A stretch of 64,000 nucleotides of DNA from assembly GCA_947646735.1 (NCBI GenBank), contig CANTFK010000888.1, positions 124,001-188,000 of the forward strand, read 5' to 3'. This document shows positions 53,661 through 64,000 of this stretch, piece after piece. The notes under the pieces were generated by a model, which saw only the letters and a list, made by a program, of their open reading frames with translations, searched no databases and was not told where the DNA came from. This stretch comes from Peronospora farinosa (taxonomy: Eukaryota > Oomycota > Peronosporomycetes > Peronosporales > Peronosporaceae). How positions within the stretch are numbered: position 1 is the stretch's first letter; every line of letters begins with the position of its first letter. Made by a program: the position numbers and the translations under genes.

Positions 53661-54712
53661 GTGCAGGGCGCCCTATGGTTGGAACGGAGGTCCGGGTCCC
53701 CCGGTGGCAGCCCAACCTTCCAGTTCTCCTGCGCTACGCGCACGGTTAAATGCCACCACTACGAGTGGTGATTCAGGTCTGATTATTGTCAGCTTACATG
53801 TCGCCAGCGTCCGGCGACCTCTGCGAGCACTCCTGGACTCAGGAGCAACGAATATTTTCTTTCGTGACTCTTGTTTATCGATGCTGCCTCCCAGCATTCA
53901 GGTCCGTGAGGGACCTGGCCAAGTCGTCGTCAAGTTGGCTGACGGGAAACCACACCGCGTATCGCGGCGCGAAGTGTCGTTGCCATACACTTATGATGGC
54001 TTTCGCAGTAATAATGATTTCTTGGTGATCGCGATGAGTTATGCATTCGATTGCAAACTGGGCATGCCATGTTTGGCACATTATAAGCCCCAGATCGACT
54101 GGTTAGCCAGATCAGTGAGACGTCGACGCAAGTTCGATGTCAGTGAAGTGTTTACCCATCTCTTGGTATCGTAAGTGACTGACCAAACCCACAGTAGTGG
54201 ATCGTGACTCTACGACGCTGACGGTGCACAGAGCGAGCGATGGCCCTCTCTGCACTGCTTGTGCTGTTCTTCGAGACACAAGTGACAGTGACTCCTCGCT
54301 TCACAGCGAGGAGGACGACACGGTCGAACAGGAATTCCTGATCGTCATTAACGCGTTTGAAAAGGACTTCCCTCCCGTGAATGCGGTGGTTGAACCGGCG
54401 TTACCATCTGCACCTATCGCGGTAAAGCAGGTGCTCCCACAAAGGCAATGTGACGACGAGCAGGATCTCGCCGATGAGGGTGACGTGGATGGATTAGAGT
54501 CCCACCGCGAGCGCATGATGGTCGAACCGGGGTTCCCATCATCACCCACTGTGGTCGAACCGAGGTTCCCACATGGGCACATTGTGGTTGAGCAGGGGCT
54601 ACCATACGGGTTCACGATGGCCGAGCAGGAGCTCCCGCATCAAGTGTCGACGGTTGAGTATTGGTTACTCCCGTCATTTGTTTTCGGTATTATGGTTGAG
54701 TACATCTAGTGC
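53590..54712 (+). pseudogene. Gyp-A2 protease and repeat linker
   Basis: A frame of 194 codons (53590-54174) joins the end of gag to protease, with active site LLDSGATNIFF and LGMPCLAHYKPQIDW (Cys for Trp). After a frameshift near 54175 the acidic and VVEPGFP-type linker is open to 54709, without the TAA that interrupts Gyp-A1. Confidence 0.7.
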
Positions 54713-54812
54713 CTAGAGGGGGTGATGGTTTATCACCCGACTGCGGCTCGCCAGCTTCAAGTACCGACTCGAAGCACAATGAGGACATAAACATCGAGAA
54801 TTAAGCGTTAAA

Positions 54813-56500
54813 ATGTGTCCACGCTATCGTGTACGTGGAAGGGAGCCCACAAAGACGCCAACACTGAAGTCGCGAGTCCTTCTCGTGATGCGTCTTCCAT
54901 TACAAGCCTTCCAGGGCTTTCCGTGGAAGCATTTCCTACTTGATCTAAAGAAAGGCACTGTGAAACAGGTGTGTCTGATCACCAACGAGGTGGTTACCGC
55001 CACAAACGAGGATCATTTGGCGCGTCCTCGAAGCGCTGAAGCCAAAGTCAGCGCATGAAGAAATGTTTTCATCACAGTCATGGGGGGCTCTGCGAGAGTC
55101 TGGTAACCCTGTCTACGACATTGATCGTGGGTATGCAGACGTGTTCCCGGACAAAATCTCGGCTGAACTTCATGCTGAACGTGGTGTTCGGCACGAGATT
55201 GATCTCGTTCCAGGGTCGAAGTATTGTGTGAAACGGCAGTATCCGCTGCCTCGAGATCAAGTCGAAGCTATTGACGCATTCTTCGAAGGCTGCCGCAAGG
55301 CGGGTCATGTGCGTGAGAGTATTTCACCACATTCGAGTCCAACCTTCTGCTTGAAGAAGGCTACGGGAGACTGGCGGATGGTGCATGCGTTTCATGAACT
55401 AAATCATGCTACTATTCTGCGCAAGCACCTATTCCCAGGAAGGACATGGTGCTGAATTCCATGTCAGAAAGTGTCATCTTCAGTGCCATCGACTTGACCG
55501 ATGGCTTCTACCAGATTCTGATGCGACCGAGTGATATACCACTCACCGCGGTAAGCACCCCGAGTGGCATGTTTTGGGAGTAGCTGATTATGCCATAAGG
55601 GTTAAAGAACGCTCCGGCCACTTTCAATCGCATGGTGTCGCAAGTGTTGAGACCCCTTCGGAACTTTGCTTTAAGTTATTTTGACGACATCTTCGTCCAC
55701 ATTCGCGCGGGGGCAGCCTCAGCGATGTCCAAGTTCATCTTTAACACTTGAATTAGGTGTTTTAAGCTATTCGGGATAACAAGTTGTATGCGAATCTCAA
55801 GAAGTGTGTCTTTTGTGCACCGTAGATTCCGGTGCGGAGTTGTTAGGTAAGTAAATTGGGAGATCGAGCTGATCCAGAGAAGTTGTCGTCCATCTGTTCT
55901 TGGTCCACGCCCAAGAACCCTACGGAGCTGCGCCAGTGGCTCGGCTTGGCTAATTATTTGCACAAGTATACGAAGGATTATGCTGGTTCTATCCATCCTT
56001 TGTCGTCACTCTTGAAGAAAGACGCTACGTGGTTGTGGCGTCCCGAGCACCAAGCAGCCTTCGAAGTAGTAAAGAAGAGCCTGGCGTCAGCGCCAGTCCT
56101 GGTCCTACCAGACGACTCCAAGCCGTTCCACGTGGTTTGCGACGCCAGTGATTTTGCAATCGGTTGTGCCCTCATGCAATTCGATGATGAGGGCCGTGAA
56201 CGAGTCGTGAGTTATCAGTCGCGACAGATGAAACCAGCTGAGAAGAACTATCCGGTTCACGACAAGGAGTTGCTAGCGATGCGCTACGCACTCATCAAGT
56301 TTCGCAAGTCCCCGTACGTTTGCTTTGTATACCGACCATGCATCGCTGCGCACAGCGATGGAGAGCCCACACCTGTCCTAATAGATGGCACGATGGCTCT
56401 CATTCTTCTCTGAGTAGTGCATTCCAAGCCAGGCAAGACTAATATTCTCGCTGACGTCTTGTCACGACGTCCCGACTACGATCCTCGGACTGCTCTGAGT
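54813..56500 (+). pseudogene. Gyp-A2 reverse transcriptase and RNase H
   Basis: N-terminal RT ([18 protein letters not shown], 55063-55455) breaks by frameshift at 55430. The middle is crossed by stops (MLWE-x-stop near 55580; YFDD codons still legible near 55675-55690). The thumb and RNase H ([16 protein letters not shown]) are open at 55856-56300. RNase H then breaks near 56310. Confidence 0.8.
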
Positions 56501-56648
56501 CGTCAGGATACTGATGACGAGGACGATGATGACCGATGTGAGATGTGTGTATCGCTGAACTTAACTCGGGTTTTACTCGAGCCGTGTTTATTTGATACGA
56601 TCGTCGCAGAGTACAAGGGATTAAGATTACACAGACATTATCGAGTAT

Positions 56649-58064
56649 ATGCGTGCTCTCAGCGATGTTGCACTGGGAGCTTTATCACAAACCAAGCGCG
56701 ATCATATTTATCGATATAGTTTAGACGACGATTTGCTTCGGTATAGCATCGACCACTTCGATGCTCCTCGCACCGTGATCGCCAACGACATGGATTTGCG
56801 TGCTAGAATCATCCATGAGTATCACGATGCCCCGGCTGGTGGCCACTCAGGCCGCAAAAAGACTTTTGCGGCTGTATCTCGGGACTTTTACTGCCCACAT
56901 GTAAAAAAGTGGATACGCAACTGAATCGAACGTGCGAAATCTGCCGGCGTGTAAAACCATCTCCATCGTCGCAGGCTCCCCTGCGACCGTTGCCGATTAC
57001 AGCCTAGGCCTGGAGATCAGTTTAGATGGACTTAATTTTAGGGCTATCGCCCGGTAGTCAAGGTTGTTCGGCATCCTGGTTTTTGATGACAGATTCAGCA
57101 AGATGACACATCTAGTGCATGTTCACGCTACGATCACCGCGGCATAGATCGCGGTACACTTCATTGACACAGTGTTCCATCATGTTCTGCAAAAAAACAT
57201 TGTTTCGGACTATGGTCCGCGATTCACATCCGCACTTGGACATCACTGTTCGAGATCCTCGGAAAAAAACTGCTGATGTCGATATCGTTCATTGGTAAGC
57301 GGATGGAGAAACCGAGCGCGTAAATCGAGTCCTCGGAGACGTTCTTCGAAGTTATGCTACGTCATTTACAAGTTGGAGTGCATTTTTACCACTCGCTGAG
57401 TTCGCACTCAACAACGCCGTACACGCGTCAACAGGGTTAACGCCATTCTTTGTGAATACGTCTCGTCCCCTCAAATTCCTACTCTCCTGACAGTGGGGTG
57501 GCCCACAACACCTAGGGGCTCCACTCTGGGGGATGAAGGTGATAAACAAGGATCGAGTACAGCTCACGGTACTTCGAGCGCGAATGTAGTAACCCGACCC
57601 AAGGAAAGACTGCTGCTATGACGCCACGTGAAGTGGCGTCCCCTTTAGTTCGATGGACTGCGCAGACATTGATTGATCCGTCTTCGGGTAATCGTTCGCC
57701 TACTGCCAACTACGGGCCGATTGAGTCGGTGTGATTTATTAACGACATGGCTGTGTCAGAATCTTTACTCCAACGTCAAACCATCACCCGGTTTGTACGC
57801 GACGCGCTTCAGTCTGCAGTGTACCAGCATAAAGAGAACGCTGGCAAATATGGCAGAAAGAACATGAGCAAGTTTGAAGAAGGCGATCGTGTTTCAATGT
57901 CTACAGAAGGTCTAAGGAATTTAGCGGTCACTAACCTGGGCGCGAGTAAACTCGACACGCTTCTTCGTTCCATTCAAGGTTCTGAAGGCAATCGGCGACG
58001 CTTATACACTCGCGTCCCCTCGTCATTGCGACTCCACCCGACATTCTATGTCGGGCGGCTATAA
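56649..58064 (+). pseudogene. Gyp-A2 integrase
   Basis: The HHCC finger is visible ([11 protein letters not shown], then TCEICRRVKP across a stop, 56810-56950). The core decays through stops to 57470 ([20 protein letters not shown] near 57370-57425). The C-terminal domain is recognisable at 57870-58064 (LRLHPTFYVGRL). Confidence 0.75.
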
Positions 58065-58107
58065 AAAACCGTCCTGCTACACTTACGGTTTGGCTCCAAT
58101 GCCGGCT

Positions 58108-59050
58108 TCAGGGGTCCGTAAGTCGATCGACCTTCCCGTCGTGATTGACGCACCGATGAAATCGGGCGCGGCCGCGATGCCGTCTAAGAAAATGGCGCTC
58201 CAGAACCCTTATCCGTTCGAGCAGCTCACGGTTCGACTGCCGGGGCTCACTCGCAGTCTTCTCCGCCTGGGCAGCACGTTCACTGGCAGCCTCAGCTTCC
58301 AGCTGATCATTGGCATCTTTGTTCACGGCCTGATAATCATCGTCCTGGCTGGTCATGGTGCCAAACAGGTGCGCTGGATTGTAGACCGCTTTGTGGGTCA
58401 CGAGGACCTCCCCGATTAGTATAGCAGTCGGCTCATTAGAAGTGCGCGGTTTCATCCGCGCGCAGGTACCAAGTACGTTGACTTGGATTCCCTCCCGATC
58501 AGGATACACGAAACTCGCGTACCTCTCTCCATCGTGACGTTTTCGGTGTGGTTCAGTCGTACGAAATTACGGAGTCGAGCTATTCCGATGCGAGCGTGAA
58601 CGCTCACGTGACAAACAAGAACGGTAAGGAGATCCACGTCGTCGAGAACGAGAACGATGACGCGAACGATAACGATGTCGTGAACGAGAACGATGCCGTG
58701 AACGAGAACGTCGTGGAAAACATAATTATCACGATCGCGAGGCGAGAATCGCGCAACAGGACGGTCAGGCGAACGTGTCGCTGCCCCTGCGCTGATTATT
58801 CCGTGGAGATTGACTCCGCTGTCGCGAGTGGTGCTGCCAGCGAGGCGCACCACGAATAAATGCGCTTTTCCGTTCGCTCAGACTTCGTTCATACTTTGCA
58901 ATCCAACTTCGTTCGCGTTCGCTGAGTGGACACTCAGCGATGTTTCGTCGCCACGCGTCATGAGTTGGGTGTGGAGTCGAATCACAAGACTGGCATCCTT
59001 CATTGACATGAACAAAGCAGAGGCGGTCCTCATTCCAAGTATTTTTACAC
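58108..59050 (-). pseudogene. Antisense accessory frame of Gyp-A2, C-terminal parts
   Basis: The frame 59050-58765 (WNEDRLCFVHVNEGCQSC, PLSERERSWIAKYERSLSER, HHSRQRSQSPRNN) leads, in another frame, to an expanded Arg/Ser region at 58715-58600 (RHRSRSRHRYRSRHRSRSRR). Then the coiled coil (AASERAAQAEKTASEPRQ, LLERIRVLERH) follows at 58340-58200. Two GAA codons here are TAA in Gyp-A1. The RS region has gained units compared with Gyp-A1. Confidence 0.55.
58360..58570 (+). pseudogene. Gyp-A2 chromodomain relic
   Basis: VRWIVDRFVGHEDLP, then RRYQVR-stop-LGFPPDQDT: the same TGA as in Gyp-A1, here at 58479-58481, at a conserved Trp position. Confidence 0.6.
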
Positions 59051-59055
59051 ACTCT

Positions 59056-60714
59056 TGTTAGAAAAAGGCACGGTTGAAGTTACAGTTGAGTAAACGGCTG
59101 ACGACTAAGAAAGGCGTTTGAGTATCAGTTGAGTGATTGATTGGACAGGTGCGTGGATGGGTGATTGATTGGACAAGAGTGATGGAGAACAAGAACAACT
59201 AGTCCATCATGCTAGCACGAAAAAGATAACACTACAAACAATGTCAGAATCCTTTTATCACAGTGCCGCCGACTTCCTCTCTACAGCTTGCATCATGGCA
59301 AGCGAACAGGTCATGAGCCCAAGACGGAAAGCAAACGACGACACCGGAGCCAGCTCCTGCACGCTCAGCTGCTCGAAGCCGGCTTCCGGTAATGTATTTC
59401 CGACATGTGTCTATACTACCAAGTCGAGGGTGGACAGTTGGTCATCGTGGGCGTCTACGTCAACGATCTACTTGCTACCGGCACGGACGCTGCAGCCGTC
59501 GACCGATTCTTCTTCAAGATCGGCAGCTTGTCGATTAAGGACCTCGGTACCGTTAGCAAGTTTCTCGGCATGCGTGTCACGATTGATAACAGTGGCGGCT
59601 ACGTGCTCGACCAGGACGAGGCGATCGGCGAGCTCCTGCGTGAGCATGGGCTCGAGGATGCAAACCTGACGAAAGAAACAATTGGGGCTGACTGCTACGA
59701 CGTGCTACCAGATGACAGCGCGCTGCTCACCGAGACTAAGGTGCAGAAGGCGCCAACAATCAAGACGTTCCAGTCCCTCGTCGGCAGTCTTATGTGGATC
59801 GCGCGTTGCACACGGCCGGACATTGCGTTCGCCGCGCACAAGGCGACGCGTCAGACTCATCAGTCGCGACTCCACGATATAAAGCTTGCCAAACGCATCG
59901 CGCGGTACCTGAAGGGAACGCGTGACTACAAGCTTCGGATGGAACCAGCGAAGCACCTCGACGGCAAGATCCAGATCGAGGCGTACTCGGACGCCGACTT
60001 TGCGGCGGAAAAGAGTGACAGGAAATCCTTGACTGGCGGCATCATCCGCCTGAACGGCATGCCGGTCAGCTGGACGTCGAAGAAGCAAGGCGGCGTCTCG
60101 CTCTAGACGATGGAAGCGGAGTTCGTCGCTGCATCGGAGCAGGCGCGCGAGCTTCTTGGTATCAGGGAGATACTATCCGAGATCAGTAAGCCGTCGGCGC
60201 TACCCATGGTACTCCACGTCGACAATCAGGCGGCACTGAAGCAGCTGGCAGGCGAGGCGTCATCTCTCAAGGCCAAGCACATCGATGTTCGCACGAAGTT
60301 CGTGTTCACTTCGCTCGACGCAGGATCATCGTGTCGCAGTACGTCCGCTCGGAGCAACAACTCGCGGATCTTTTGACGAAGGCGCTGGATGCAGTCAAGC
60401 TTGCGGCGCTGTGCGAGATGATCAGCCTCGGTTAGGACGGCAAATCGTAGCCGAGGAGGAGTGTTGGAAAAAGGCACGGTTGAAGTTACAGTTGAGTAAA
60501 CGGCTGACGACTAAGAAAGGCGTTTGAGTATCAGTTGAGTGATTGATTGGACAGGTGCGTGGATGGGTGATTGATTGGACAAGAGTGATGGAGAACAAGA
60601 ACAACTAGTCCATCATGCTAGCACGAAAAAGATAACACTACAAACAATGTCAGAATCCTTTTATCACAGTGCCGCCGACTTCATCTCTACAGCTTGCATC
60701 ATGGCAAGCGAACA
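59056..60714 (+). mobile_element. Copia deletion derivative
   Basis: LTRs of 253 bp (59056-59308, 60462-60714) with ends TGTT...GAACA differ at about 2 sites. ACTCT stands on both sides (59051-59055, 60715-60719). Only 1153 bp of interior remains. GGAGGAG before the right LTR is a suitable polypurine tract. Gag, protease, integrase and most of RT are absent, so the element moved with help or was deleted after insertion. Confidence 0.9.
59405..60435 (+). pseudogene. Copia RT end and RNase H
   Basis: The frame starts in RT at VIVGVYVNDLLATGT, where the catalytic YVDD reads YVND. It runs through KDLGTVSKFLGMRV, SLVGSLMWIARCTRPDIAFA and RYLKGTRDYKL to RNase H (AYSDADFAAEKSDRKSLTGG, VSWTSKKQGGVSL). 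A TAG at 60104 interrupts L-stop-TMEAEF, where Copia has LSTTEAE. A frameshift near 60300 precedes the end QLADLLTKAL. It is not functional. Confidence 0.85.
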
Positions 60715-60986
60715 ACTCTTTTCCGTAGCGCACCGATGAAGTGATCGGCGCAAAGTTCCTTTCGATTGGCAATCCCTAGTTGGAAGCTACTATCATCCTC
60801 GAGCATATGATTTAAACGTCGGATGAAGGCGGACCAGGAACGTTGCAGGGCCTCATACCCGATTCCATTAAGACCCTTCCCGCGCATCTTTCGAAATCTG
60901 CGGAAATAGTCCCGCATCGTGTCCAGTGAGTCCGAAAATGCATAATCAGCCAATCCAAAATTAGCGAATAATGCAAAAGTAGCCAA
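60715..60986 (-). pseudogene. Antisense accessory frame of Gyp-A2, N-terminal part
   Basis: SLDTMRDYFRRF, RKMRGKGLNGIGYEALQRSW and SSFQLGIANRKELCADHFIG form one open frame, homologous to the start of the Gyp-A1 antisense frame. It is severed from its continuation by the Copia insertion. The first 20 or so codons come from flanking sequence, because Gyp-A2 is truncated here. Confidence 0.5.
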
Positions 60987-61343
60987 TCCGAATGCCGGAA
61001 AAAGATCGCCCGGACGGACGGACGGACAGTATTCTTTTATTATATAGAGATTATGTCATGTTTGCAATTTTATGAATATTGCACAAATGTATTCTTGATA
61101 CTTCTCTATCACCTTACTATTTATATTCACTTCTTTTTCCCATGCTTTTGTCACACAAGAGACATACTGACGAGCCTGCTGCAATCAGAAGCACAAAATT
61201 ATCCTACTGAGCGTTCCAGTGTCTAACTTTCAAATAGTCGCTTACTGTCCATTAAACCCTGACATTCATATTACTTAGCCATGACTCATCATTTACATAC
61301 TTCACAGCTACTTTTGCTTTCCTTCACCATATCACCTTGTTTA
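60932..61343. other. Unclassified sequence downstream of the HECT gene
   Basis: Short AGCCAATCC repeats (60957, 60993) and a GGAC tetranucleotide run at 61013-61027, then AT-rich DNA. No gene is supported. It contains the HECT transcript end. Confidence 0.4.
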
Positions 61344-63624
61344 TTACTCGAAGCCAAAGCCAGTGATCTCCATTTGAATTACCTATAGACATAAACGACG
61401 ACAGATGGCATTAGAACTCAACAACGCTCACGACTATGTTTGACACCAAAGAGATACTTGCCAGCGATAGATATGATTTGAGATCCTCTTTGGTCTCATA
61501 CACCGGCAAATCGATGCGGTTGAAACAAGTGTGTGCACGCGGGCACATTCCAAGCGGTGGTGTGCCTAAAGGCACCATCTGCAGCGTGAATGGATGCACA
61601 ATGCCACTGGCGCTTGTGAGCGCTCTAAACCCTTCTACAGGTACACGTGAACAGCCAGTTGCGAATTGCAAAAGTCGAGCACGCTGGTCATCGGTGAAGG
61701 ATCCAACCACATCCCAAAACCACTCCATTACCTCAAGCTCTTGTTCAATACCATCTGAATCATTATCTTGAGCTGCATGCCGAACGCGCGAATTATTTTG
61801 CCAATCGGTCACATTTAAAGTGGGAAGTCCGCTGAGGTAGAAATCCAGCTCTTGATAATCGAAAATAGTGATCAATGACTTTGGAATAACCTCATATAAC
61901 CCCTTGAGCAGCGCTGTAAGTTGTTCGGCCACGCTGTCCAACATGCGGTAGCGCAGCACCAGCGATAAATACTCAATCTTGTTTTCGTCGGTCACATCAA
62001 TATTGGCTCCACCAGGTTTCAGCTCAACCGTGTCGCCCGACGGCGTCTGAATGCAGAACGTTACACACAGAGTATCCACATGGTCATTGTCTCGCACCCA
62101 ACATAAGTGCTTGTGCAGTTCTTCGTCCAAAAACTCCAAGTCCGAAAAAGTGATGGGGACACCCAAAAGATGTTTCAGTAACGGCAGAGACATGCTCACT
62201 TCAAGAACAAGACCATCCAACATGGACTTGCCCAAAAGTCTACCAGCAAACGTAAAATATTGCAGGTGGTTCTGTCCTTCAGAAACACGCTTAGCCGACT
62301 CTGGGTTTATCCAGTAACTAGAGTCTTCTGCATGGGTCGTCACAAAAAGGCCTCGTTCAGCGCTAAAAAGTTCTTTACATACAAGTCCAAACCACTCTCG
62401 CAGTACACCTCCAGCATCCAGAGCTGGCTCGCCGATAAAGCCAATATTTAAATGCTCCTGCATCCTCGAAATTTCGACACCACTGCCGGCCAACTGAGGT
62501 AATGAATCGTCCAGAACGGCGCAACGCCGTACGTCGATTTTAAACATGGATTTAGTGTATGGCACGGACAGATTTGTAATTTGCTTGAGAAACCATCGCT
62601 TTTTCTCTCTCCACGTCATCGCCAGTACACCTTCAAAGTCTACCAATGGGTCTCCAGCACCACTTTTCATATCCACATCCAAGGCGATCGCGTCCGTCTT
62701 CTTGTACGCTACTGCAGTACCTGAAGGATTAAGCTCCGAGAAAAAGCCCATTGACGCTGCATTTTTTCGATGCAGCTGCTCAGCCAAATCCCCGTGTAAA
62801 TTCTTCGCTTGTGGGTTTTTGGACATGAACGAACTGTTCCGTAGCTTGTGCACAAATGAGTCTGCTCTAGCAAAGACCGACCCTGATGCCGCAGATTCCA
62901 TCGTCCGGACCCACACGAAGCCTCCACCAGGCAATGGTACCCGTTGCCACAATCTCCTTCTACTAGCTCCTCTCTGTTTCTGATTTAATTGCATCTCGTT
63001 CAGTCTTCTATACCGCAATGCTCTTTGTCTCATACTCATAGTAACTTCCAGTTCTTGGGTAATGCCACTAGACGACGACCTACTGCTTAGCATAGGCAAC
63101 GTCTTAGCTTTTTGCAGTGTAGCAGACGTTGTCTTGGTTCTGTCATCCCTTATCACACCTAAATTGAAATCTGAACAGGTCCCTAGATTTTCCAGCAGTG
63201 TCGAACTCAGTAACGTGCTATTTTCAATGTCTAGAAATGTGGTTCTAGTCACACGTCGAGTCCTCGTATGGGCGCATGGGTCCTCCACCATCTCCTCCAT
63301 CGTAGAAAATTCGGCCGATGTACCACACAAATGACACAGTTCATGGTTAGGATGATTCATGTGTGCACACACCAAACACTGCCACTCACTACGTCCTTCG
63401 TCCAATACCGTGTCCACCAGGTCTTCACGTAGCTGAAAATCGCGCAAATCTACTAAATCGATGGCCATATTATCTTCGAATCCGTAACATTTGTACGCAC
63501 ACATCACACAGAAGCAGAATAATAACACTATACAGATTCCTAAGACAATTAAAGCTTCACTTAGGGACGACGAGTCGCTCATGACGGACGAAATAATTGT
63601 CTTAAAATTGTATCGCGATTCCAT
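61344..63624 (-). CDS. HECT-type E3 ubiquitin ligase with membrane anchor and RanBP2 finger
   Basis: It would transfer ubiquitin from E2 to substrates through a thioester. The N-terminus has a probable transmembrane segment (about 22-46, EALIVLGICIVLLFCFCV). A RanBP2-type zinc finger follows at 80-102 (W81, C83, C86, C97, C100). A HECT domain spans about 390 to the end (GEPALDAGGVLREWF, FTFAGRLLGKSMLDG), with catalytic Cys at 700 (PRAHTCFNRIDLPVY). The long frame ends in an unusual tail, but a last exon supplies the canonical end ITGFGFE with stop at 61344-61346. Two GT-AG introns fit: 61368-61446 (79 nt, usual length and usual HECT tail length) or 61383-61431 (49 nt). Start ATG 63622-63624. 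Confidence 0.88.
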
Positions 63625-63644
63625 GAAAAAAACCTTAAAATTGC

Positions 63645-64000
63645 ATGGACATTATTGAATTTGGTGGATTTCAGCCAATGAAAGATCGTCTTGTCGTCGG
63701 TACGTCACACAAATTATACATTAAACCACATCATTGTTCTTGTATGCTTTGCATCCCTGGCCCGAAGAATGTGACGATGACTCTTATAGAGGCGCAAAAT
63801 TTAAGGGAAGCTTGTAACGAGAATCCCAATACGTATACATTAGTACTGTAGCGAGATGTCTGCATGCAGCTCTTTATGCTGTATCGCTAATCAGAAAAAG
63901 CTGCGTCGCTCATCTCCGTAGCGATTAGGGAGGGGCCTGTCTCATTTATCAATTTTGACAAGAGATATGCATCTTTTGAAGAGCGCTTTTGTCGGGAAAG
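63645..64000 (+). repeat. Dispersed repeat with peptide end, cut by window edge
   Basis: A 68-codon frame (63645-63851) begins only 20 bp from the divergent HECT start and ends NTYTLVL. From 63760 to the edge the sequence matches 29675-29915 in inverted orientation. The frame may be the tail of a transposon or duplicated gene rather than a gene of its own. Confidence 0.55.

Larger units (their letters stand above)
44618..60931 (+). mobile_element. Gyp-A2, split by Gyp-B2 and a Copia element
   Basis: The 5' LTR (44618-44956), gag start, then Gyp-B2 (45583-53215), the rest of gag-pol, chromodomain and antisense region, then the Copia insert (59056-60714), and the final part to about 60931. Both inserts have exact 5-bp duplications, and removing them restores Gyp-A order. 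No 3' LTR: similarity to Gyp-A1 stops at GTCCAGTGAG. Coding frames carry many stops and indels. Confidence 0.85.

Noticed and set aside
61411..61431. HECT protein ending VVSVVEF as the true C-terminus
   Set aside because: The family end GFGFE lies just downstream in frame after a plausible GT-AG intron.

Overview
The window looks like repeat-rich nuclear DNA of an oomycete (Peronosporales: Phytophthora or a downy mildew). This is inferred from compact genes with GT-AG introns of 63-79 nt, oomycete-type initiator motifs, and nested chromovirus-type Gypsy elements. I cannot name the species.

Layout: about 1-27,850 is retrotransposon sequence. A recent tandem duplication (about 895-9,460) holds two nearly identical, internally deleted copies of a Gypsy family I call Gyp-A. 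Each has a 1.3-kb LTR-like insert (LTR-E) inside its LTR. A longer Gyp-A copy follows (9,355-17,024), then relics of other elements, then a second Gypsy family, Gyp-B, on the minus strand (19,176-27,853). A host gene island lies at about 28,650-35,816: mitochondrial Fe-S scaffold ISCU (-), a CCCH-zinc-finger methyltransferase-like gene (+, 1 intron), a predicted beta-propeller gene (-, 4 introns) and a short RasGAP (-). A 5'-truncated LINE with an intact reverse-transcriptase frame and an 18-bp target duplication lies at 36,264-39,970. From 41,497 to 60,931 is a nest of elements: a Gypsy relic (Gyp-C), a reversed LTR-E, and a second Gyp-A. That Gyp-A is split by a young Gyp-B (5-bp duplication CTAGG, LTRs differing at 1 of 601 bases) and by a Copia deletion derivative (5-bp duplication ACTCT). 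A HECT ubiquitin ligase gene (61,344-63,624, -) closes the window.

How parts work together: Gyp-A and Gyp-B have the order gag-protease-RT-RNase H-integrase-chromodomain. Both also carry, on the opposite strand, an extra reading frame that starts about 80-110 bp inside the LTR downstream of pol. It runs back across the chromodomain region and encodes coiled-coil and Arg/Ser-rich segments. In Gyp-B the two copies carry different frameshifts, and a continuous antisense frame is visible when they are compared. I consider this the most interesting possible undescribed system here. The second is a canonical-looking -1 ribosomal frameshift signal (A AAA AAC, 8-nt spacer, stem-loop) at the gag/protease junction of Gyp-A.

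Nearly all retroelement copies are damaged. The recently moved Gyp-B copy lacks two integrase catalytic residues, so it was probably mobilised in trans. I see no rRNA, tRNA or CRISPR array.
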